From an uncultured Lachnospiraceae bacterium (lineage in GTDB: Bacteria > Bacillota > Clostridia > Lachnospirales > Lachnospiraceae), in assembly GCA_902489645.1 (NCBI GenBank), contig CABUAW010000083.1:1-8950 (forward strand): a DNA stretch of 8,950 bases, read 5' to 3'. Both the position numbers and the translations under genes were made by a program. Shown one piece after another: positions 1 through 5,375 of this stretch; positions within the stretch are counted from its first letter, which is position 1; every line of letters begins with the position of its first letter. The notes below the pieces were generated by a model, which made no database searches, had not been told where the DNA came from, and worked only from the letters and a program-made list of their open reading frames with translations.

Positions 1-2
1 TC

Positions 3-13
3 TTTTAAAGAAC
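3..13 (-). promoter_or_regulatory. boxA-like antitermination motif at window edge
   Basis: On the minus strand the motif GTTCTTTAAAA lies about 75 bases downstream of the second tandem promoter. It resembles the boxA element of rRNA leaders (TGCTCTTTAACA in E. coli, GTTCTTTGAAAA-type in Firmicutes), which recruits NusB/S10 antitermination factors. The match is short and A/T-rich, so chance is possible. It gains weight only from the two strong promoters just upstream and the absence of an open reading frame. The expected 16S rRNA would lie beyond the left edge. Confidence 0.35.
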
Positions 14-87
14 TTTCGGGATTGTTTTATTGTTTAATTGTCAATGTCCATTTTTGATGTTGCTGTTTTTTCTCGTGCAACTCCTTA

Positions 88-116
88 ATGATAACACTGT
101 TGCAATCGTTTGTCAA
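88..116 (-). promoter_or_regulatory. Strong sigma-A promoter P2 reading leftward (rrn-like)
   Basis: The minus strand reads TTGACA (116-111), a 17-base spacer, then TATCAT (93-88), that is 6/6 and 5/6 matches to the sigma-A consensus at ideal spacing. Upstream of the -35, at about 121-134, is a run of A tracts on this strand resembling an UP element. The expected transcription start is near 81. No start codon with a sensible ribosome binding site and open frame follows before the window edge, which points to a stable RNA rather than a protein gene. Confidence 0.7.
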
Positions 117-180
117 CATCTTTTTTTATTTTTTTAAGTTGTTTTTTCAACTTGTTTTGCTCTCTTGCGACAGCTTTGAT

Positions 181-209
181 AGAATACCACCATTTTATAG
201 CGTTGTCAA
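181..209 (-). promoter_or_regulatory. Strong sigma-A promoter P1 reading leftward (rrn-like)
   Basis: The minus strand reads TTGACA (209-204), a 17-base spacer, then TATTCT (186-181), a 6/6 and a 4/6 match. The 30 bases upstream (211-242) consist of A and T tracts like an UP element bound by the RNA polymerase alpha C-terminal domain. It lies exactly 93 bases upstream of P2. Tandem UP-containing promoters about 90 bases apart are typical of Firmicute rRNA operons. The expected transcription start is near 174. Confidence 0.65.
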
Positions 210-219
210 CACTTAAATT

Positions 220-242
220 AAAAAAATATGTAAATATTTTTT
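220..242 (-). terminator. Weak A/T-only hairpin after the marR gene
   Basis: On the minus strand AAAAAATAT (242-234) pairs with ATATTTTTT (229-221) around a TTAC loop, about 25 bases after the marR stop, and ends in a T run. A stem with no G-C pairs is a poor intrinsic terminator. The same bases could instead be, or double as, the UP element of promoter P1. No better terminator is visible between marR and P1. Confidence 0.3.
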
Positions 243-267
243 CCCTGAAATATCCGCAAGAAAATCG

Positions 268-696
268 CTATCTTTCCTTTAAGGATTGCAGACGAATCAA
301 TGTATCAATAAATCTTTCCGCCGCCGTTTCACCGCCCAACAGTTCAATCATTTCATCCTGCGTCTTCTTCCAGAAGGGATATACCGTTTCAAATTTCTCC
401 TGTCCCTTTTCTGTCAATGATAAAATAACCTCCCGCCGATTCTTCCCCCGCTCTGAATGAATATATCCGGCATCTATCAAAGGCGCCAGGGTACGGGTCA
501 GCGTACTTTTATCCAGCTTTACGATGTGGGTCAGTTCCGTAATATTTGTCACTCCAGCAGCTTTGATATTTTTCATCAGGGAATACTGATTGACCGTAAT
601 CCCCATCTTATCAAACATTTTGTCATAATAATATGTCAAAGCATTCGCTGCTCTCCGTGCGCTCATACAGACACACGGCAAATCATTTCTACTCAT
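268..696 (-). CDS. MarR-family transcriptional regulator
   Basis: A 142-residue winged helix-turn-helix repressor of the MarR family, acting as a dimer on DNA. The N-terminal dimerisation helices (about 8-33) lead into the wHTH at about 36-100, with a recognition helix near LDKSTLTRTL (61-70) and a basic wing containing ERGKNRREV (82-90) followed by LTEKG (94-98), the usual MarR signature. Length is normal for the family. The ATG at 696 is preceded by AAAGGAG at ten bases. Two cysteines (Cys8, Cys10) lie in the N-terminal helix in a CxC pattern, a possible but unproven redox or metal/electrophile sensor. The gene follows the MFS gene after 25 bases and is almost certainly cotranscribed with it, so it probably represses its own operon through the repeats at 1958-1996. 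The ligand is unknown. Confidence 0.9.
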   Translation of the reverse strand: MSRNDLPCVCMSARRAANALTYYYDKMFDKMGITVNQYSLMKNIKAAGVTNITELTHIVKLDKSTLTRTLAPLIDAGYIHSERGKNRREVILSLTEKGQEKFETVYPFWKKTQDEMIELLGGETAAERFIDTLIRLQSLKER

Positions 697-721
697 TTCA
701 AAACGTCTCCTTTTTCTATAT

Positions 722-1942
722 CTATTCGGGTATATCTTTAATTATATAACTAACAGCGGCAGCGACAAGACATAAAATCATATCTGCCATCCAAATGAAC
801 AGATAATTTCCAAAATTCTCAAAACAAAGTCCACCGAACCACGCCGAAATAAATCCTCCAATCTGATGGACGAAAAACGCAAAGCTGAAGAAAATCGTTA
901 CTCCCCGTGGGCCGAAAAGCTTACCGCATATTCCGGACACCGGCGTCACTGTAGCTGAACCGGTAAATCCAAGCAGGAAAATATATACGCAGATAACCGG
1001 CATTGTTTTTGGCAACGCAAAAAAGGCAAGGGTCATAAACGTTCTGGACGCATAGAATGTTCCAAGAACCTTTCCCATAGGAAAACGCAGACACAAAGCT
1101 CCGGCGGCCAGGCATCCAAGAATCGTTGCGATACCATAAATCGAAAAGGCATAGGCCGAGGCTTCATAAGAATAACCATAAGACATAATCTGTGTTGCAA
1201 GATGATTTGTAATAATAGCCATATGAAAACCACAGGTAAAGAAACCAATAATAATCCATATATAATTCCGGTTTTTAAACGCCAATCGGAATAAATCCCC
1301 CATGTCTTCCTTTGTTTCAGCTTTATCGGATACCCCCGTATCTGCTCTGAACTTTTTCTTTTTTCCGCACATCCCGATAGTGACCGGAATCATCGTCACA
1401 GCCAATAAAGAGAGAACGCCCATTCCACTGAGCAGCCCTCCGACGCTGATGGCCGTACTAATCATCGGAGCAAAAAGAGTATTTCCAATGCCGCTGCTGG
1501 CATTGACAATTCCGTTGACCGCCGACAGATTTTTTTCGGGAAGCTTTGATGATATGGTTCCCATAATCGCACCGAAAGAAACCGCTCCCAATCCACCCGG
1601 CAAAAGAATCCCCAAAACAACTGTCAAACGGAATATCGTCTTACATACAGGCGTCAGGGCCGCTCCGAAAATAACACAGACAATACCTGTAAGTAATGCA
1701 AAACGGCTGCCCCGCTTCTCCGCAACAATGCCAAAAATCGGCTGGGTTATACCAAAACTAAGCTGGGCCACCGCTAACACAAAACTTACCGACGCATAGG
1801 ACATCCCCGTATTTTCTGATATTGCTTTGAGCATAATTCCAAAATTATTTCGTATACCGCTGTTCATCATATATATAAAACAGGCCGCTGCCGTTATCAG
1901 TACGATACCGGTCATTCCATAATTTTTATTTTCTTCCCTCAT
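722..1942 (-). CDS. MFS transporter, monocarboxylate/oxalate-formate-like type
   Basis: A 406-residue polytopic inner-membrane protein with about 12 hydrophobic segments, two six-helix halves and a charged cytoplasmic loop at about 193-225 (KKKK then an acidic stretch). The loop between helices 2 and 3 carries a degenerate MFS motif A, GIVAEKRGSR (71-80). The N-terminal pattern (SGIRNNFGIML at 28-38; SFGITQPIFG at 62-71) resembles the monocarboxylate/oxalate-formate-like MFS branch; the substrate cannot be read from sequence. The start at 1942 is chosen because AGGAGG (1956-1951) lies eight bases upstream. An in-frame ATG at 1975 lies inside the operator, lacks a ribosome binding site and would add 11 non-family residues. 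With the adjacent marR gene this looks like a repressor-controlled efflux or uptake unit. Confidence 0.88.
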   Translation of the reverse strand: MREENKNYGMTGIVLITAAACFIYMMNSGIRNNFGIMLKAISENTGMSYASVSFVLAVAQLSFGITQPIFGIVAEKRGSRFALLTGIVCVIFGAALTPVCKTIFRLTVVLGILLPGGLGAVSFGAIMGTISSKLPEKNLSAVNGIVNASSGIGNTLFAPMISTAISVGGLLSGMGVLSLLAVTMIPVTIGMCGKKKKFRADTGVSDKAETKEDMGDLFRLAFKNRNYIWIIIGFFTCGFHMAIITNHLATQIMSYGYSYEASAYAFSIYGIATILGCLAAGALCLRFPMGKVLGTFYASRTFMTLAFFALPKTMPVICVYIFLLGFTGSATVTPVSGICGKLFGPRGVTIFFSFAFFVHQIGGFISAWFGGLCFENFGNYLFIWMADMILCLVAAAVSYIIKDIPE

Positions 1943-1957
1943 AGTGCTTTCCTCCTT

Positions 1958-1996
1958 CAATAATTGTATATACAACTATTGCATATACAATTATTG
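1958..1996 (-). promoter_or_regulatory. Triple-repeat operator, probable MarR binding region
   Basis: On the minus strand three 9-bp elements, CAATAATTG (1996-1988), CAATAGTTG (1981-1973) and CAATTATTG (1966-1958), recur every 15 bp with TATATG and TATATA between them. The outer 14 bases on each side form a perfect inverted repeat. Read between elements, two overlapping dyads appear: TTGTATATACAA (1964-1975, perfect) and TTGTATATGCAA (1979-1990, one mismatched pair). TTG-N6-CAA dyads in A/T-rich DNA are typical of MarR/OhrR-type operators. The block runs from the -10 box to one base before the ribosome binding site, so occupancy should block transcription. Confidence 0.75.
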
Positions 1997-2021
1997 TACT
2001 AGTTAAACTGCGGCCTGTCAA
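1993..2021 (-). promoter_or_regulatory. Sigma-A promoter of the MFS-marR operon
   Basis: TTGACA (2021-2016, 6/6) and TACAAT (1998-1993, 5/6) are separated by exactly 17 bases on the minus strand. The -35 box lies in the loop of the hairpin that ends the upstream operon, and the -10 box overlaps the first operator element. The transcription start is expected near 1986, giving a leader of about 44 bases. Such a strong promoter needs repression, which fits the operator overlap. Confidence 0.85.
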
Positions 2022-2032
2022 GCCGCAGTTTA
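2004..2032 (-). terminator. Hairpin terminator of the LysM-DUF5711-CvpA operon
   Basis: TAAACTGCGGC (2032-2022 on the transcript) and GCCGCAGTTTA (2014-2004) form a perfect 11-bp stem with a 7-base loop, starting directly after the cvpA stop codon. The right arm ends in TTTA but is followed by a mixed ACTAGTACAAT rather than a long U tract, so termination may be incomplete. No plus-strand gene points into it from the left, so the leftward function is the likely one. Confidence 0.65.
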
Positions 2033-2731
2033 CTAAAAGAGCATTTTTCCCATGTTTGTCAATACGGACAAGAGATAATTATGATTATAGAGAAAACTCA
2101 GCAGCAGATTTGCGTTAATCTGAGCGAGTATCCACTGTCCGTATCCCGTCCAGGCAAATACGGTAACGACAATGCACAATATCCATAAAATAATCAGGCC
2201 GTGAATGACACCGCACACAAGCCCTCCCAGGACATTTATTCCATGCAACACCGGAAGTTTGCTGATTAAATCCAGACTCGCCTCAATTATTTTAAGAATG
2301 ATAAGCGCTACAAGAAAAATAATCAAGAACGACACCGCATTGAGTACAAGACACGCCATGTAGGATGCAACATATTGATTAAACTGCTGCACGCCGAGGG
2401 CCTCATAAATCTGGTTGTTATTATTTTCAATCAAAGCGTCTTTCAAAGACTGGGGCAGCGGATAGCTGTTAATCGTTTCAATCTGCTGCGAAACCTTCTC
2501 CGCCTGTGCCTCGCTGTATGTATCCAGTTTTACCTGAATCTGATTTGAAATTCCCGTATAAACCGGTGTGCGCTGGAGTATTTTCCCAAGGTAAGGCCCC
2601 GTCTGAATGGCCACAAAAAGCGCTATGGCCACGGAAAATGCTGCAAAAAATGTTTTAATAAATCCCCGGATACCGCCAATAATCACTGTAATTACAAGTA
2701 TGGCCGCCGCCGCAATCAGGACATAATTCAT
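2033..2731 (-). CDS. CvpA-family integral membrane protein
   Basis: A 232-residue protein with four predicted membrane helices at about 3-20, 27-44, 124-148 and 168-192. CvpA-family marks are the GGIRGFIKTFF motif after helix 1 (19-29) and LPVLHGINVLGGLVCGVIHG (159-178) entering the last helix. Between helices 2 and 3 is a polar, presumably extracellular region of about 75 residues (45-120). CvpA was named for colicin V production in E. coli; in other bacteria it has been tied to envelope homeostasis, and the molecular role is unclear. The ATG at 2731 is chosen: AGGCGG lies eight bases upstream, while an upstream TTG at 2737 would be only two bases from it. The gene follows the DUF5711 gene by 16 bases and is the last of its operon. 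Confidence 0.85.
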   Translation of the reverse strand: MNYVLIAAAAILVITVIIGGIRGFIKTFFAAFSVAIALFVAIQTGPYLGKILQRTPVYTGISNQIQVKLDTYSEAQAEKVSQQIETINSYPLPQSLKDALIENNNNQIYEALGVQQFNQYVASYMACLVLNAVSFLIIFLVALIILKIIEASLDLISKLPVLHGINVLGGLVCGVIHGLIILWILCIVVTVFAWTGYGQWILAQINANLLLSFLYNHNYLLSVLTNMGKMLF

Positions 2732-2747
2732 ATCCAATACCGCCTTT

Positions 2748-3941
2748 CTACTTCAGTCGAATCGTCTGCACGCTCTGTGCGTCAAGCAAAATATACTCTC
2801 CGGATTTCGTCCCAGGAAGAATACTTTCTATATTATGCTCAAAAACATATTGGAATTTTTTATGTCCCCGGTATGTATATATCTCACATTCCTGGTCGTT
2901 ATAGAAAATAATATCATTGTTTGAAGCGGATACTGACTTATAATCAAAATCAAAGGTGAAGGCGGCCGCTCTTCCTCCGGAAAAACGGTAAACCTCTACC
3001 GCATATTTATCCACCGTCTGTCCTTCCTTTGCTTCTTCCGTATTTTTAGTGATAACTCCCACATTTTTATCCGTTATGAAAATGCTTTTCACATCAGCCG
3101 CAAATGTATGGGTAAATTTTTCTGATACGGTGTCTTTGAACCGGTAGGTATAAAATCCTTTTTCACCGCAGGCCAATACCGTATCATCGTCGACAAACTC
3201 CAGCCGTGGGAGCAGCTCCTCATATTCAAAGCTTCCCGCCGGTTCACTGCTTGTCTCCGTATTGGAAAAATTATAAAAAATCAATTGAGAGCTGATTTTT
3301 CCGCCGTCAAAAACCACATAGCTGACAACCAAACGTGTCCCATCCTCGGATAAAGCCAGAGATAAGGGATAGCCGATGGTACTAATCGCCGCTTTCACAC
3401 TCGCTAACATATCTCCCTGCTTGCTGTACAGATTAATCTGGTTTGCTTCGCCGTCCGAAAGGACAACCGCAATAACGCCCTGCCGGCTCACGCGGATATC
3501 CTGAACCGGTTTTTCCAAATTGATTTTTCCTTCCAGACCGGTTCCGTTAAAAATGTAAACACTATTGGCTCCCACATCGCCAACGGCCATATAATCTCCG
3601 CAGGTACTCATCTTAGGCGCAGACATGCCAAACGCCTGATTCCAGATGACCGCACCGTCATTATTCGTAAAAGAAACGCCGTCTTTACTATAACAAACGA
3701 CACCGTCATCTCTAAAATAATAATTTGCAGACGTATCACTTTTTCTTTCCATGGAATCAACCACTTCATAATTATGATACGTCCGCAAGAAAAACCAGAA
3801 CACTCCGGCAAGCACTACAACCACGGCAACAAGACCGGCCGCAAATGCCCGTTTATGTTCCTTAATCCAACATCTGACCAGCCAAAGCCGGTATTTTAGA
3901 ATATCCCAGATTTTTTTTCCAAAAGTACGTATTTTTTCCAT
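2748..3941 (-). CDS. DUF5711-like membrane-anchored beta-propeller protein
   Basis: A 397-residue protein with a short basic cytoplasmic N-terminus (1-31), one signal-anchor helix at about 32-52 (AFAAGLVAVVVVLAGVFWFF) and a C-terminal extracytoplasmic domain of about 340 residues. That domain consists of repeating short beta-strand units, for example GVVCYSKDGVSFTNNDGAVI (80-99), with recurrent DG/NG turns, as in WD40/PQQ-like propellers. I recognise it as DUF5711-like; no enzymatic residues are evident, so a scaffold or sensor role is more likely. The ATG at 3941 is the only reasonable start, but its best ribosome binding site, GGAGGT (3962-3957), is 15 bases away, which is unusually far, and a seven-codon reading frame ends on the start codon. 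It lies 63 bases after the LysM gene and 16 bases before cvpA, consistent with one operon. Confidence 0.75.
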   Translation of the reverse strand: MEKIRTFGKKIWDILKYRLWLVRCWIKEHKRAFAAGLVAVVVVLAGVFWFFLRTYHNYEVVDSMERKSDTSANYYFRDDGVVCYSKDGVSFTNNDGAVIWNQAFGMSAPKMSTCGDYMAVGDVGANSVYIFNGTGLEGKINLEKPVQDIRVSRQGVIAVVLSDGEANQINLYSKQGDMLASVKAAISTIGYPLSLALSEDGTRLVVSYVVFDGGKISSQLIFYNFSNTETSSEPAGSFEYEELLPRLEFVDDDTVLACGEKGFYTYRFKDTVSEKFTHTFAADVKSIFITDKNVGVITKNTEEAKEGQTVDKYAVEVYRFSGGRAAAFTFDFDYKSVSASNNDIIFYNDQECEIYTYRGHKKFQYVFEHNIESILPGTKSGEYILLDAQSVQTIRLK

Positions 3942-4004
3942 TATGAATTTACTTTTACCTCCATGCAGGTTTTTTGCCTGATAAGGAACAGTATAACTCT
4001 TTTT

Positions 4005-5174
4005 TTACGGGAGTTCAAGAACCATACCCTCGTAAATCACATCCGGGTCTTCAATATCATTAATTTCACAGATAGTATCTACATAATCTCTGCTGTCATA
4101 AAGGCTCAGAGAAATATTGGCCAAAGTGTCTCCCTTACGGACCGTATAGCGCTTTGACGTGGTCACATTGGTTGTTTTTGCCGATTCCGTGGCGCTCTCT
4201 CCATCTTCCGATAAAGGCTCGCCCGTCTCGGATGCGGATTCACTGTTTCCAGATGCGGCGCTTCCGGTATTAGATGCGGCGTCACCGGTATTGGCTGCGG
4301 CTTCCGGCGTATTTTCTTCCGGTGTGTCCGCCGTATTATTGGCCGCCACCGCGCCCTCCACAACCTGTACGCTCACTGTTTCGTCGGCCACATGGCCGCT
4401 CACTGTTTTTGCCCGATTTGGCATATAAAGCCGCTGAACCAATGTCACGCCAACCAATACGACTGCGGCCGCCGCAATCACCGTTCCCGCAACCGCTCTG
4501 CCTCCGTGCCTGCCCGCCTTTGCCTTTATCTTTTCACTGCGGCGCCGCATATCTGTTGTCCGTTTCAGATTGGCCGCTTCCAGAATTTCTTCGCTGCCCC
4601 GTCCTTTTCGGTTCTCTACCATGTAGCTTTGCATATCTTCATTGCGTTCATAATAAATATAATATCCATGCTGACGGACAAGCTTCCCGTTTTCATAAAT
4701 AAAAAAGGCGTCCTCCCGGTCCAGCGGGTCCATTAAAAACAGTGTTTTTTCTCTTCCCGGAAACTGGTCCACGTGAATTTTTGTTATTTTTTCATTGATA
4801 CCTAAGGATTTTCCCGGCCGGGTTAAAAACCATCCCACGATTTCACAATTATGAAAATACTGCCGCATTGTTCCATAAATGTCTTCCCATAAATCACTGC
4901 TGAAGGATACCTGGTCTTCCTCCACCTTAGCCGCCGGGATACCGATGGCGCCGTTAATAAAGGTCAGACGCATATCCTCCTGTTTTGTGTGGAACCCAAG
5001 AAGCACCGCAGCGCTCTGCCGGTTTGAATATTCCGATGCCAACTGATTCATATAGGTTACCACATAATCTTCCACGTAAATCTTCTTTTTTTCCTCCGGT
5101 AAACCAATTTGGCGGATATTCTTCGGTAATTTAAGTTTTTCCTGACTGTTAGACTGACTCATTACTTCAACCAT
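4005..5174 (-). CDS. LysM membrane protein with MPN-like cytoplasmic domain
   Basis: A 389-residue single-pass protein. In order: an N-terminal globular domain (about 32-180), a basic juxtamembrane stretch (about 204-226), one membrane helix (about 229-248), an Ala/Ser/Thr/Glu-rich spacer (about 253-338) and a C-terminal LysM domain (342-389, starting YTVRKGDTLANISLSLY), which binds peptidoglycan-type glycans. Positive charge before the helix puts the N-terminus inside and LysM outside. The N-terminal domain has the outline of a JAMM/MPN fold: AAVLLG (55-60), EIVGWFLTRPG (111-121), LFLMDP (145-150) and a following strand-rich region. All metal and catalytic positions appear replaced, so it should be non-enzymatic; this reading is my inference. 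The ATG at 5174 is chosen because AAGGTGAGG lies just upstream; an ATG at 5222 has no ribosome binding site. First gene of the LysM-DUF5711-CvpA cluster. Confidence 0.85.
   Translation of the reverse strand: MVEVMSQSNSQEKLKLPKNIRQIGLPEEKKKIYVEDYVVTYMNQLASEYSNRQSAAVLLGFHTKQEDMRLTFINGAIGIPAAKVEEDQVSFSSDLWEDIYGTMRQYFHNCEIVGWFLTRPGKSLGINEKITKIHVDQFPGREKTLFLMDPLDREDAFFIYENGKLVRQHGYYIYYERNEDMQSYMVENRKGRGSEEILEAANLKRTTDMRRRSEKIKAKAGRHGGRAVAGTVIAAAAVVLVGVTLVQRLYMPNRAKTVSGHVADETVSVQVVEGAVAANNTADTPEENTPEAAANTGDAASNTGSAASGNSESASETGEPLSEDGESATESAKTTNVTTSKRYTVRKGDTLANISLSLYDSRDYVDTICEINDIEDPDVIYEGMVLELP
4251..4313 (-). repeat. Three 21-bp tandem repeats in the LysM gene spacer
   Basis: Units 4251-4271, 4272-4292 and 4293-4313 are near-identical 21-bp copies in frame, encoding NTGSAAS, NTGDAAS and NTPEAAA. 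Degenerate heptads (GNSESAS, ETGEPLS, EDGESAT) continue the seven-residue period down to about 4188. They form the flexible stalk between membrane helix and LysM domain. Copy number changes would alter stalk length without breaking the frame. Confidence 0.8.
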
Positions 5175-5176
5175 TA

Positions 5177-5185
5177 CCTCACCTT
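5177..5185 (-). promoter_or_regulatory. Ribosome binding site deciding the LysM gene start
   Basis: AAGGTGAGG ends two bases before the ATG at 5174 (the AAGGTG part is five bases away). No comparable purine-rich site precedes the ATG at 5222, so the shorter 389-residue product is preferred. Confidence 0.6.
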
Positions 5186-5228
5186 CCCTGAATCGCTCTT
5201 CGGAACATAGACAGAGTATCATATTCCG

Positions 5229-5274
5229 GACAATTTATCTGGCGAAAGCTGTCACCTCAAATCCACAAATTGTC
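5229..5274. repeat. Perfect 8-bp inverted repeat, 30-bp spacing
   Basis: GACAATTT (5229-5236) and its exact complement AAATTGTC (5267-5274) flank 30 bases between the divergent LysM gene and yyaC. It may be a pair of operator half-sites or chance; an RNA stem with a 30-base loop would be weak. Confidence 0.35.
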
Positions 5275-5361
5275 TGCCTGCTTCGACACGTCCCATTTCA
5301 TGGCAAAAAACCGGCCTAAACGGGTATAGCCTTTCATAAATATGTACAGACTTTATGAAAA

Positions 5362-5367
5362 AAGGAG
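5362..5367 (+). promoter_or_regulatory. Ribosome binding site deciding the yyaC start
   Basis: AAGGAG lies eight bases before the ATG at 5376. It is downstream of, and in frame with, another ATG at 5355, whose first codons it forms. That earlier ATG has no purine-rich site of its own, so translation should begin at 5376. Confidence 0.75.
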
Positions 5368-5375
5368 TTTTCATA

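Larger units (their letters stand above)
1..180 (-). other. Probable stable-RNA operon leader, no protein gene
   Basis: This stretch is downstream of P1 and contains P2. All minus-strand frames close quickly: an ATG at 52 gives only a five-codon frame without a well-placed ribosome binding site. The plus-strand frame at 110-460 runs through these A/T-rich promoter sequences and antisense to marR and is not a gene. A third TTGACA at 43-38 has no matching -10 box. A small AAGTTG/CAACTT hairpin at 136-153 sits between the promoters. The layout suggests an rRNA or tRNA operon leader; the RNA itself is outside the window. Confidence 0.45.
5175..5375. other. Divergent intergenic region between LysM gene and yyaC
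   Basis: About 200 bases holding the control signals of two divergent genes. No consensus sigma-A promoter is evident. Weak candidates on the minus strand are TATGAT (5223-5218) with a poor -35, and TTGAGG-N17-TAAATT about 25 bases further upstream. For yyaC, CATAAATA (5335-5342) vaguely resembles the -10 box of sporulation sigma factors, without a clear -35. A perfect 8-bp inverted repeat sits at 5229-5236 / 5267-5274. Confidence 0.4.

Noticed and set aside
38..43. Third leftward TTGACA as a further promoter
   Set aside because: No -10-like hexamer lies 16-18 bases downstream; the sequence there is TCCCGA.
136..153. AAGTTG-T6-CAACTT hairpin as a terminator
   Set aside because: The stem is only six pairs, no plus-strand gene leads into it, and on the minus strand it is followed by A rather than T residues. 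It more likely belongs to the A-tract region upstream of P2.
110..460. Plus-strand open frame of 116 codons
   Set aside because: It runs through the A/T-rich promoter region and antisense to marR, has no convincing ribosome binding site and no recognisable protein pattern.
4274..4702. Long plus-strand frame antisense to the LysM gene
   Set aside because: It is open only because the opposite strand encodes an Ala/Ser/Glu-rich spacer; its Pro/Arg-rich product is a typical shadow.
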